From the NCBI RefSeq assembly GCF_000190415.1, contig NZ_AEWF01000008.1, forward strand, positions 1 to 64,000: a stretch of DNA of 64,000 nt. The letters are read 5' to 3'. The notes beneath the pieces are model-generated. The model was given only the letters and a program-made list of their open reading frames with translations. It did no database searches and was not told the origin of the DNA. The translations under genes were made by a program, and so were the position numbers. The DNA comes from Candidatus Odyssella thessalonicensis L13. Its GTDB lineage: Bacteria > Pseudomonadota > Alphaproteobacteria > Paracaedibacterales > Paracaedibacteraceae. Positions 15,391-23,896 of the stretch are shown piece after piece. The stretch's first letter is position 1, and each line of letters starts with the position of its first letter.

Positions 15391-17355
15391 ATGAATAGAA
15401 TTAGTGTACTTTTAGTTAGTATTTGCTCACTGGTAACTAATAATTATGCTTGGACACAACAAAACGACTATATAGAGGTAATCCAGAATGGCGTAAAATA
15501 TAATACCACAGTGGAAAGTTTTTGTGCTCAGTATACTCAATCCGAGAATGAAGATTGGTCTGTTTTAGATGTTACCACTACCCTCAACAATTTAACTTTT
15601 ATTACTCTTAACCCTCTCCTTATTAGTGGATCTCTCTTTACTCTAGGAGCCGCGGTCTATAAATATCGCCGACTTATACTTAATTATTGGTACAATTTGA
15701 ATACGAGTAGTGAGACCATGGAAGTGGAAGAAATCTTACCCGCAACCATGCCTGGACTGTATAGAGACTATTTACAGGCGATTGATGATATATTGTCCAC
15801 TGGCTTTCCCACACATAGAAAAAGTAATCTGTCAGACTGGTGGAAGTTTCCAATCTACGGTAGATTCAATACAAAAAGGAATTCTTGGTTAAGTTATATT
15901 TTATGTAACAAATTAGTAAAATCTTCAGAAGACTATCTTTATGGTTACCTCTATATCAATGATAGCTATCAAGTGGAGATGAAATGCCATTTCCATATTA
16001 TTAACCCTGAAAAAATAAATACTAATAATTTTTATAAAATTAATACTTTTTTCAAAAATTATACTAGGGGCTTGAAAGTAGATCCGAAATTTTCTCCTTC
16101 TCGTGGTTTACAAGAAACTACTAGAAAGATAGAAGGTAACTCCTCTGATTTAGAAATGGGTAAGTATATAGCTGCTCACCCACATCTTAATATAGAGAAA
16201 TTTAATACTCTGGATATAGAAGAAGCTCAGAAATTTCTGGATAGTTTTTTAGACAAGAATAATTTCTCACAATCTTACCCTTTCCAATGGGGTAAAGATA
16301 ATAACCCCTTTAGAGCTTTACTAGAATTATCTAAAACGGATGATAGAGTTAAAGTTAGTTGGGTAAAAGAGATCAATGATAAAAGCGAATTATTAACTCA
16401 TTTATATTTCCTGTTCCCAACTCACCCCGAAACCTTAACCGATAAAGAATCCTTCAGCATTGTCTTACATATTACCCAGCGTGATGCGGAGGGTTTTATT
16501 TACAAGGGATTTATTCCCAAAGGAACGATTTATCTTAAGGGAGAGGAAAACAGTGGTCCTCTTCATTTCACTCTTAGAAAGGTTAGCGGTGATGGTGATT
16601 GCGGGTTTCATGCTATAAATAGTACACGGAAGCAGAGTCTAAAACTTCTCATGGAAGTTGCCCATGATTCATCTATCAGAGCCCTTGTGGCACCGGAGAT
16701 TTTTAGAGCCTTAAGAGATGGGAGTCTTCCAGAAATTTTAGAGCCGGCTTTTAAAGAGTTAGAAAATGACTATAACTTGGTTATGGAAGATGAAAAGTCT
16801 TTAGCTGGCTCCCTGACGAGTGAGCTAGGAGATAATAAGGGAGGGCTTCAATCTCTGGATGAGTTATTAAATAGCTATGAATTATCTACCGAACAATTAA
16901 ATGCAATTACTGCTATAAAAGCTAGGTATGCTGATTTATGTAGAAGAATTCTTGAGCGTGCTGGAGAGAAAAAAATCTATCTTAAATATATAAAGCATTT
17001 TAAGACCAGTGGGATAAACGGCAGCGGATGGCTTACTCATACTCCTAACAAGAGTATAGAAGCAACTATAGGCACGACTGGACTATACGATGCTATTGCT
17101 TCCTTGCATGGAAGTAATCTTTATGTATGGCAAACCACAGAAGATCCCTCATATTTAAAACTTATTCATTGGTATGAAAATGAGAACAATACTGATGATG
17201 CCCATGTACTTCACAACGGGGAAGATCATTATGATAAGTTAGAGTGCTATGAGAAGATAAAAATGAGAGATAATTTATTAAATCCCCAAGAATCTCATCG
17301 TCAGCACTTAAAAGGCAAAGTGAGAAAAAGAAAAATAAAGCAGGAGATAGATTAA
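15391..17355 (+). CDS. Exported OTU-like cysteine protease (candidate deubiquitinase)
   Basis: 654 residues. Signal peptide at 1-20 (ending NNYAW) and a second hydrophobic segment at about 66-91. A long unrecognised middle (100-390) precedes an OTU domain. The catalytic block is KVSGDGDCGFHAINSTR with Cys404 and the conserved Asp-Gly-Asp before it. The C-terminal His is probably His613 in GEDHYDKLE. OTU proteases remove ubiquitin; intracellular bacteria export them to act on host proteins. The order Cys-then-His and the long spacing are normal for the family. It pairs logically with the F-box proteins nearby. Family call good, target unknown. Confidence 0.78.
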   Translation: MNRISVLLVSICSLVTNNYAWTQQNDYIEVIQNGVKYNTTVESFCAQYTQSENEDWSVLDVTTTLNNLTFITLNPLLISGSLFTLGAAVYKYRRLILNYWYNLNTSSETMEVEEILPATMPGLYRDYLQAIDDILSTGFPTHRKSNLSDWWKFPIYGRFNTKRNSWLSYILCNKLVKSSEDYLYGYLYINDSYQVEMKCHFHIINPEKINTNNFYKINTFFKNYTRGLKVDPKFSPSRGLQETTRKIEGNSSDLEMGKYIAAHPHLNIEKFNTLDIEEAQKFLDSFLDKNNFSQSYPFQWGKDNNPFRALLELSKTDDRVKVSWVKEINDKSELLTHLYFLFPTHPETLTDKESFSIVLHITQRDAEGFIYKGFIPKGTIYLKGEENSGPLHFTLRKVSGDGDCGFHAINSTRKQSLKLLMEVAHDSSIRALVAPEIFRALRDGSLPEILEPAFKELENDYNLVMEDEKSLAGSLTSELGDNKGGLQSLDELLNSYELSTEQLNAITAIKARYADLCRRILERAGEKKIYLKYIKHFKTSGINGSGWLTHTPNKSIEATIGTTGLYDAIASLHGSNLYVWQTTEDPSYLKLIHWYENENNTDDAHVLHNGEDHYDKLECYEKIKMRDNLLNPQESHRQHLKGKVRKRKIKQEID

Positions 17356-17471
17356 ATAAATAAAGGTGATTTTTTAAGAAAAAAGATATATTATTAATAT
17401 ATAGCTAATAGTGTTCCAAAGGTATAATGAAAAAGGAATAATTATAACTAACGATTTAAGGAGCTAACACA

Positions 17472-17894
17472 ATGAAAAAGAATTCCTTACTATTTTTGTT
17501 TGCATTGTCTCTTCTAATAACCTCAAAGCCCCATGCAATGGACAGTGAAGAGCGCCCACTTTTATTAGATGGTGGACTAAGACAAAGGAAGATAAGCCTT
17601 CCGAATAGAGGGACATTTTCTGGAAAAGAGGAAATTCTAAGGGCCAATAGAGAAAACAAAGTTTCAATAACACTAAGCCATCCTTTAACGCTAGATCTTA
17701 CCTTAGATAGATTTCTAAAAATTCAAGAAAACCAATACGGTCGACGTTTCTCGAAAGAGGAGATAATAAGGGATTATTATCCGCTCAGAGAAAATGTAAA
17801 TAAATTTATCAGTTCCGCAATGTTTGATTTCCACATTAAGCGCGAGGAAGCACGCTTATTATATGAAGCATTTAGGGACGAAGAACCTATATAG
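17472..17894 (+). CDS. Small exported protein, unknown
   Basis: 140 residues with a textbook signal peptide (MKKNSLLFLFALSLLITSKP, cleaved about residue 22 before MDSEE). AAGGAG lies nine bases before the ATG. The mature part is charged and mostly helical (EEIIRDYYPLRENVNKFI, KREEARLLYEAF). No family recognised. It follows the OTU gene on the same strand with a 116-base gap and ends the effector run before the Tn3 remnant. Confidence 0.7.
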   Translation: MKKNSLLFLFALSLLITSKPHAMDSEERPLLLDGGLRQRKISLPNRGTFSGKEEILRANRENKVSITLSHPLTLDLTLDRFLKIQENQYGRRFSKEEIIRDYYPLRENVNKFISSAMFDFHIKREEARLLYEAFRDEEPI

Positions 17895-18073
17895 AAAACT
17901 TGTTCCTAGCTCTGTCAAATTAATTAATAGAGAATATATTAAGGTTAAGAAATAAAGTAAATCTATGATATGTGCAGCGATTTAAAAGCTTTACAAAATA
18001 TGGTAATCATATTTTATGAGAAAATATATTACCCTTTCAATTAAGTTCGCCTGCTCGCTGGGAAAATAGTATA

Positions 18074-18111
18074 GGGGTAGTTTGCGGCAAAGTGCAGGGA
18101 ACTGCGTTAAG
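18074..18111 (+). repeat. Tn3-family 38-bp terminal inverted repeat
   Basis: Starts GGGGTAGTTTGCGG and ends TGCGTTAAG, 38 bases: the length and the GGGG...TTAAG ends are those of Tn3-family transposons. The transposon body lies to the right. The other end is not visible in this window. Confidence 0.85.
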
Positions 18112-18120
18112 GGTAAATAC

Positions 18121-18366
18121 TCACCATCTATAGTACCCTGTAAGGATGATATGCTCCCATCCAAGAGGCGAGAGATGTGCCAATTGCTCCGGGGTTATGG
18201 TTATTCCATTCTGTCTCATACCATAAACGATATGACCTAGATGTTTAGTGTTCCAATAGATGATGATAGCAGCAAGCAAGTTAAGATGCATCATTCGTAA
18301 ATGCTGGTTTTCTGATGTGCGGTCAGTAATTTCACCTCTACGGTTAAAGTTTAAGGCTCTTTTAAG
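18121..18366 (-). pseudogene. Tn3-family transposase, C-terminal remnant
   Basis: 82 codons on the minus strand ending at TCA 18121-18123. They read as the conserved TnpA tail: NRRGEITDRTSENQHLRM, LAAIIIYWNTKHL, and PEQLAHLSPLGWEHI before the stop. The rest of the gene was cut off by the IS6-type element that starts at 18367. The stop lies nine bases inside the 38-bp terminal repeat, the usual arrangement. Confidence 0.9.
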
Positions 18367-19190
18367 GGTTCCGTTGCAAATTGGGAAACAGGTTGGTTTA
18401 AGGCTGAAAGGTAAGATGATTTGGACGCAATTTAGGCGTATACGTTAAAAAGTCGATTGAAAAATCGAACCTGATCCTGGAAGCTTTTTGTCAAATAAAT
18501 TGTTTGCTCTTTAAGCATCATGGCCATGGCTTCAATGCCTTTGAGCGTTCGGTTAGCCGTCTTAAACGATTGGAAGCCTAACATGGGCCGGGTACGGCGT
18601 TTGATACGCCGATGATCCTGTTCGATGATATTGTTGAGATATTTGATTTGCCTATGCTTGACGCGTTCATCCAGACGCCCTTCTTTTTTTAATTCTTCGA
18701 TAGTTGTATGATAAGAAGAATGCTTATCAGTGGTAATAGATAAAGGCATATCCCTGCACTGTTTCAGCATTTTTTTAAAGAATCGCTTAGCAGCAGCTAG
18801 GTCCCGAGTATGAGCTAGCATAAAATCAACAGTGCGCCCATATTTATCGACGGCTCTATAAAGATACTTCCATTGGCCTTTGACTTTACATCCACCCTTA
18901 ACGACCAAGCTGAAGGGCGAGCATTCCAACGTATCCTTTTCTCAAATTCGGGAGCGTAATGCTGGATCCAGCGGTAAATGGTTGTATGGTCAACCTTTAT
19001 CCCCCTTTCACTGATCATTTCAGCTAATTGACGATAGCTAATGGGATAACGTAAGTACCAGCGCAGGCATTGCAAGATAACTTCGGGAAGGAAATGGCGA
19101 TATCTAAACTCTTTGGGCTTCATCACACGGCTCATCTATTGGGCAATCTCCCCTTAACCTAACAACTTCTCAAAAATTTGCAACGGAACC
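18367..19190 (-). mobile_element. IS6-family element, defective copy
   Basis: 824 bp with perfect 15-bp terminal repeats (GGTTCCGTTGCAAAT). It is inserted in the Tn3-type transposase remnant. The 8-base flanks (CTTTTAAG and GCAATGAT) differ, so no target duplication survives, in keeping with deletion of the adjoining Tn3 DNA. The transposase inside is frameshifted. Confidence 0.92.
18432..19135 (-). pseudogene. IS6-family transposase, frameshifted by internal deletion
   Basis: The 5' frame gives MKPKEFRYRHFLPEVILQCL, the helix-turn-helix, and WSLRVD. The sequence then runs GTGGATGTAAAG where relatives read about ten bases more (Asp-Glu-Thr-Tyr codons). The loss removes residues right after the first catalytic Asp and shifts the frame. 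The second frame carries VKGQWKYLYRAVDKYGRTVD, the second Asp in TTDKHSSY and the Glu in NIIEQDHRRIKRR. Inactive unless complemented by another copy. Confidence 0.9.
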
Positions 19191-19388
19191 GCAATGATTC
19201 TTCTCTTGAGGGAGACTAGCTTGATCCTTATCCTCTAAAGGGCTCCTCTTTAGATAATTACTCTTTATAAAAAGATAAACTTATGTTTCTTCTAATAATT
19301 TATAAGAATTTGTTATTAATTATGGCCCAGCAGCACCCTAACCTATATAATCTCCAAGATATGGGGGGAAGATATAGAGGAGGATAAG

Positions 19389-20207
19389 ATGAAATATTTT
19401 TATGACGGAAATCAAATTAGATATACTTTGGTATCTACAAACGGTAACAGTGCACTGAATTGGCTGTTTATTCCGGGCGGAGCCGGCGCTGACTCAAGCT
19501 ATTATAAAAGCTTAACCGATCACCTTCACTGTTCAGGAAACACTTGGTTGATTGACTTCCCCGGCAATGGTGACCATAAAATTCCTTTGGATAACTATGA
19601 TCAATGGCTCTCCCTATTTATTCCGATGGTACAAAGTTTTACTAATCCTGTAGTTGTCGGCCATTCTTTTGGAGCAATGTTGCCTCTCCTGTTTAAAGAG
19701 TGCGAGAGCTTGCTGAAAGGAATGGTTATCCTTAATTCCGCCCCCTGCTTATGGCTTGAAGAAGCCGCCCGGTTTGCTCAAGAGCATAAGCTTCCAGATC
19801 TTACGGCCGAAATGAAAGAATTTATCAACCATCCATGTCAAGAGACCTTCAATAAGGCACTCGCCGCTTGTATGCCTTATTACTTCTGTCCTCACCATTT
19901 GGAAGCTGGAACACAGTGGCTTAAAAGCATTCCGTTTCCGTATAAGCCCGCTGTATGGTGGCTCAGAAAAGCTCACGAGATCTCTTATACCGCTCAATGG
20001 ATTCCCAAGAAAGTTAAAACTTTAATTGTCGGAGCCGAACTTGATGCCATTACCCCCTTCTCCCTTTATGAAAAAGACGCACGCTTTATGCGCTCCAATA
20101 TCGAGAAAGCTTTTATTCAAGGAGCGGGTCATTATCCTTGGCTTGAAAAACCTCAAGAAGTGAGAGAGGCCTTTAAAAAGTTTGAGCAGAGTTTAATGCC
20201 CTCTTAA
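19389..20207 (+). CDS. Alpha/beta hydrolase
   Basis: 272 residues. Oxyanion segment FIPGGAGADSSYY, nucleophile elbow GHSFGA (Ser in VVVGHSFGAMLPLL), catalytic Asp in GAELDAITPF, and His in GAGHYPWLEKP, in the classical order and spacing. No signal peptide, so cytoplasmic. Substrate unknown; haloalkane-dehalogenase- or esterase-like relatives are possible. Preceded by GGAGG about eight bases upstream. Its base composition is less AT-rich than the effector genes to the left, marking the start of a different segment. It faces the convergent permease gene. Confidence 0.88.
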   Translation: MKYFYDGNQIRYTLVSTNGNSALNWLFIPGGAGADSSYYKSLTDHLHCSGNTWLIDFPGNGDHKIPLDNYDQWLSLFIPMVQSFTNPVVVGHSFGAMLPLLFKECESLLKGMVILNSAPCLWLEEAARFAQEHKLPDLTAEMKEFINHPCQETFNKALAACMPYYFCPHHLEAGTQWLKSIPFPYKPAVWWLRKAHEISYTAQWIPKKVKTLIVGAELDAITPFSLYEKDARFMRSNIEKAFIQGAGHYPWLEKPQEVREAFKKFEQSLMPS

Positions 20208-20325
20208 GAGACAACGATATCCTCGAGACAAAATTTCTCTCAGATTAGGATTCAAAGGCGTCGCCCCGAGGATAAGCCAGCGAGAATGCTGAGCTAACTT
20301 GGGGCTACCCTTTAAAATAGAGGCA

Positions 20326-20344
20326 GAGAAGCGTTAAGCTTCTC
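20326..20344. terminator. Hairpin between convergent genes
   Basis: GAGAAGC and GCTTCTC pair around GTTAA. It lies in the 241-base gap between the hydrolase and the permease stops. Without a T-run, termination is only possible. Confidence 0.3.
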
Positions 20345-20448
20345 GACCAAGCGCCTGCCTTAGAGCAAGACACTTTTAGGCAACTTTCTTTGCAAAAGTA
20401 GCGGCCTCTCAACCCTTGCACGCTAAGGGCCAGGTGAAGCTTAGAAAT

Positions 20449-21339
20449 TTACTTTCTGAATGAGCACCAGAAAAGCTTTTTTGGCAGCCTCATCATGGGT
20501 GCGCCTCCCTTATAAAAGGTGGCCCACAAAGTCATCGGCAAAATAAGGAGCGCCCCAAATATTGTAGTACTTTCGGGGACTTCCTGAAAAAAGATAAATC
20601 CTAAAGTGCTTGCCAGCAAAGGCTCAAAGTAACGATAAGGAGCCAACGCTGATGCCTCCACAAACTTGAAAGCTTGCAAAATACAATAAATGATCAGATT
20701 TGCACCCAACCCTAAAACAAAGAGAAGGACCAGTTGAGAAAACGACGGTGTCTTCCAAACAAAGTAGGTTGGCACGGCACTCAATAAAGCCGTGATCAAA
20801 GCTGAAAAGAAAAGCATTGAAATCATCGACTCTTTCCGGACAACCTTTTTATTGATCACATCGAGAAGGGCAAACAAGAAGGAAGCGGCGATTAAAGTAA
20901 GGGAGATCCATGAGAAATTCTGAACTGAGGGAACAGCAATAACAGCTACACCTAAAAAGCCCCCAATTGTTGCGAGCCAGCGGCAGGAAGTAACCTTTTC
21001 TTTAAGAAAGAAATAGGCTAAAGGCAGAGTAAATAGCGGAATTGTAAAGCCTAAGAGAGAGGCCACAGACAAAGGAACCACTTGAATGCCATAACACCAG
21101 AGGCTGATGCCCGAGAAAAGGAGACCGCCGCGCAGGAGATGAAGACGTAAATTTGGCCGCTCTAAAACGCTGACAGCGGGCAGGAGAGATAAAGCGCCAA
21201 ACAAGAATCTAAAGAAAACAATCTCTAAAGCTGGGAGTGCATGACCTAAGGATTTCATAATGAGATCATTAAGACTGCTCACGACTAAACTTAATAGAAA
21301 CCAGAAAATTCCATAGAGGGGCGATGGGTGCGACTGCAT
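20449..21339 (-). CDS. DMT-superfamily permease (EamA/RhaT type)
   Basis: 296 residues and about ten hydrophobic segments in two repeats of five, as in EamA exporters. Examples are GIFWFLLSLVVSSLNDLIM, LLGFTIPLFTLPLAYFFLKE with the conserved motif before the lysine-glutamate pair, and the second-half equivalent LAPYRYFEPLLASTLGFIFF. Members export amino acids or metabolites; some rickettsial relatives import S-adenosylmethionine from the host. Substrate cannot be told here. Start ATG 21339 fits the family N-terminus. Confidence 0.88.
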   Translation of the reverse strand: MQSHPSPLYGIFWFLLSLVVSSLNDLIMKSLGHALPALEIVFFRFLFGALSLLPAVSVLERPNLRLHLLRGGLLFSGISLWCYGIQVVPLSVASLLGFTIPLFTLPLAYFFLKEKVTSCRWLATIGGFLGVAVIAVPSVQNFSWISLTLIAASFLFALLDVINKKVVRKESMISMLFFSALITALLSAVPTYFVWKTPSFSQLVLLFVLGLGANLIIYCILQAFKFVEASALAPYRYFEPLLASTLGFIFFQEVPESTTIFGALLILPMTLWATFYKGGAPMMRLPKKLFWCSFRK

Positions 21340-21958
21340 AATGGTCCTTTCTTCACAAATTCATCTTTACTAAAAGCTGGGTTCCATTACCAAGTGGATA
21401 AAATCCTAGCCGAACGGATCTCTCAGCATCACTACTATGTCTTGCCTCCCTGCCCGGTCCTATGCAAAAGCTTTGCTGTTACTTAACCAATTCAGAATGA
21501 AGTTAGTAATCTCAAGAATAAGGTGAAAGATTTACTACCAACAATTAAGGCAATATTTAATTTTATCCACTTAATCCCTGGAGTACGTCAATTAAAAGGC
21601 ATGCAAAAATATGCCCATGAATATGAGAAAGTACAAGGATAATAAAATAATTATTAAAGTTAAATAATATTAGTGCGATAAGGTGGTATTATTTTTAACC
21701 TAGTCAAAAGGATTACTTATTATTATATTAGAATAAATTTGAATGGAAAATGAGACTTCATCATGCAGACGATTTTTTTTAAATTAGGACGCTATTTAGA
21801 GCTTTATCCGCCCGCTGCCCCACATGAGTATTATAAAATAACTTACAGGGGCTTATTCATTTAAAATGATTAACCGTTTGTCGTTTTCTATCTCTACTCT
21901 AACTAGAGAGTATGTTATAACTTTATCAAAATTAAGTTAATAAATTAAAATTCTTCTT
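21340..21958. other. Intergenic stretch with a small coding remnant
   Basis: Around 21484-21643 one frame reads for about 50 codons with protein-like composition (VKDLLPTIKAIFNF, QKYAHEYEKVQG-stop) but without an ATG after the preceding stop. Probably the tail of a lost gene. The remainder is AT-rich with nothing recognised. Confidence 0.35.
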
Positions 21959-22669
21959 ATGATTCATAATCTTTATCATCTACCAACTCCTCCACAAGAA
22001 AATCACCGAACCCGTCTAAAAGACAAGCTTAGGCAAGGACCGGCAGACATCTTAACAGATTTTGAGCTGGTAGAGCTTATGCTTTATCAAGTTCACAATG
22101 GCTTTGATGTCCGGCCCCTTGCTAAAGCTTTATTAGAGAGATTTGGGGGTCTTAATCATCTTTTAAAAGCAAGTCCGGAAGAATTAGGGGAAGTCCCCGG
22201 GATAAGTCGGTCGTTAATATTTTATTTAGAGATAACTCAGGCATTATTTGAGAGATTAATGAAGAATAACAGAAAGAAGGGACACCCTCAGACTTTAAAC
22301 TCTTCAAAGGTTATTTACCACTACCTCCAAACCAACAAGCATTTTTCGACTCCGAACCGCCTCCATGTATTATATCTGTACTCTGATCAAACATTAGCGT
22401 TTCATGATTATGAGAACTTGTCAGACCAAGGGGATTATACAATAACTGCTAACGAACTTATCAAGCGCGGACTTATTAAAACTACCACAAGGATCATCTT
22501 AGTCACTCATATTACCTCAGTTTTCAATTTTCCAGCGGCGTCACAGCTGGAATTCACAAAAACAGTAAAAGAGATCGGCGCTGCTTTTAGCATCAAAATT
22601 GATGATCATATTCTCTGGGATCAAAAAGGAATGCATTCCTTAAAAGAGCTAGCCTTCTATTTTGATTAA
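21959..22669 (+). CDS. radC: RadC-like protein with degenerate metal site
   Basis: 236 residues aligned end to end with RadC/YeeS proteins. An N-terminal helix-hairpin-helix region (FGGLNHLLKASPEELGEVPG) is followed by an MPN/JAMM-like domain. Where RadC has the metal-binding HNHPSGD...S...D pattern, this copy reads THITSVFNFPAASQLEFT, so the His-x-His and the paired Asp are gone. The following GAAFSIKIDDHILWDQKGMHS keeps the fold. RadC-type genes are common on plasmids. I infer a non-enzymatic or decaying protein. No ribosome site stands out before ATG 21959. Confidence 0.82.
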   Translation: MIHNLYHLPTPPQENHRTRLKDKLRQGPADILTDFELVELMLYQVHNGFDVRPLAKALLERFGGLNHLLKASPEELGEVPGISRSLIFYLEITQALFERLMKNNRKKGHPQTLNSSKVIYHYLQTNKHFSTPNRLHVLYLYSDQTLAFHDYENLSDQGDYTITANELIKRGLIKTTTRIILVTHITSVFNFPAASQLEFTKTVKEIGAAFSIKIDDHILWDQKGMHSLKELAFYFD

Positions 22670-23016
22670 TGTGTAGAGATTATTGGACAGGATTTAAAAT
22701 CAGTTCCGCCAATAAAAAATTGTGAGTTCATGCTCCTCAAAAAAAGACTTGAAAACCGTTTCGTGCTTTCCTATCTTTGAAATATAAGCTTCTTAGGTCT
22801 TCTCCTTCAGCTTCTAAGCCCCTCCTCCGGCTTTTTCCTTATCAGAGCTTCACAAATTCAACCTAGAATTCTAATTCTATAATAAAATACTTAATATAAA
22901 ATATTTTATTAAATTATTTATTACGTTTTTTACTTGATGGGCATTTAATGCCTTTCTGAAATATTGAATCTCTATTTATCATCCTTATATCTTGGATGAA
23001 ACCAAAGGAGATCAAT
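22670..23016. other. Region upstream of the luxI-type gene
   Basis: About 350 bases, AT-rich toward the right. A short palindrome AGAATTCT lies near 22864. I could not define a lux box or promoter with confidence. Confidence 0.35.
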
Positions 23017-23610
23017 ATGTTAGTTCATTTAACCCCTAATTCATTTAAAGATCACCCAGAGATGGTGGCTGAGTATCAACGTGTTCGGAAAGTGATTTTT
23101 CATGATCGCCTTAACTGGGATGTTCAATTGGACGGTGATCGAGAAGTTGACGAGTTTGACTCTGAGTACAGCCATTACCTCCTCACACTTCAAGATAATA
23201 ATGTGATCGGAGGAGTTCGTTTAACCCCCTCCTTTTTCCCCAACCTTACCTATGAGATTTTTGAGAAGTTCTTCCCTGAAGGCATCTCGGTTGAACGCTC
23301 GATGACTCTTCTCGAGACAAGCCGTTTTGGTCTGGTCTTTACCGATAATGGATCAGGCAAAACCCTCCGCTCTCACACCTTCGATTTATTTACCGGTATG
23401 GTCAAGTTTGCCCTTGATTATGGATATGAAAGTATCATTACCGTGGTGGATGTGCGCATGGAGCGAACATTACGGCTAGCAGGATGGCCCCTTCAACGGA
23501 TCACAGAAGTGGTACAAATCGGGGAGACTAAGACTGTCATTGGACTTCTTCCTATCTCTCAGGAGATCCACGATAGCCTTAAAGCTAAAGCCGAAAGCAA
23601 CAGTGAGTAA
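23017..23610 (+). CDS. luxI: Acyl-homoserine-lactone synthase (LuxI type)
   Basis: 197 residues. It makes acyl-homoserine-lactone signals from S-adenosylmethionine and an acyl carrier. I chose ATG 23017 because AAGGAG sits about seven bases upstream; the ATG at 22996 adds seven residues that contain this ribosome site. All conserved LuxI residues are present: Arg24, Phe28, Trp34, Asp45, Asp48, Arg68, Glu100 and Arg103. The protein is of usual length. A LuxR-type receptor domain is encoded nearby on the other strand, facing it. This is rare in obligate intracellular bacteria and suggests acquisition. Acyl chain length cannot be predicted. Confidence 0.93.
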   Translation: MLVHLTPNSFKDHPEMVAEYQRVRKVIFHDRLNWDVQLDGDREVDEFDSEYSHYLLTLQDNNVIGGVRLTPSFFPNLTYEIFEKFFPEGISVERSMTLLETSRFGLVFTDNGSGKTLRSHTFDLFTGMVKFALDYGYESIITVVDVRMERTLRLAGWPLQRITEVVQIGETKTVIGLLPISQEIHDSLKAKAESNSE

Positions 23611-23622
23611 GCAAATCTCTAA

Positions 23623-23649
23623 AAAGCTCACTTCAATTCTGTGAGCTTT
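23623..23649 (+). terminator. Hairpin after the luxI-type gene
   Basis: AAAGCTCAC and GTGAGCTTT pair around a nine-base loop, 12 bases after the stop. Only a short T-run follows. Confidence 0.5.
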
Positions 23650-23730
23650 CCAAATGTCCTGTTAAGTTTTATCTGTTCTCTATCTCAAGGGCTTCGTGGA
23701 GCGTTATTCCCTTCTCCTATAAGAAGCTCT

Positions 23731-23791
23731 CAGAATTTCTTTTTTCCCTTACTTCCCTTTTACAACGGGAAGAAAGAAATTCTGCCTTTTT
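23731..23791 (+). terminator. Strong stem-loop with T-run
   Basis: CAGAATTTCTTT pairs perfectly with AAAGAAATTCTG; an inner CTTCCC/GGGAAG adds to the stem; CCTTTTTC follows. Fits a rho-independent terminator on the plus strand between the luxI-type gene and the convergent receptor gene. Confidence 0.65.
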
Positions 23792-23896
23792 CATTATTAA
23801 TTTAGCTTCCTCCTCGGGTAGAAATACAGATCAATAAACCAACAGCTCTCCCTCCTAACCCCCTCTTATAATAATCGAGCAAGATATTTTTCTTAA

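Noticed and set aside
9793-18366. One Tn3-type transposon carrying the effectors between the resolvase and the transposase remnant
   Set aside because: The 38-bp repeat at 18074 has its outer end to the left, so the transposon body extends right, away from the resolvase and effectors.
18260-18448. 62-codon plus-strand frame across the Tn3/IS6 junction
   Set aside because: It is the complement of the Tn3-type transposase tail and the IS end.
22670-23016. A lux box in front of the luxI-type gene
   Set aside because: Only a short AGAATTCT palindrome is seen, with no 18-20-base dyad at promoter distance.
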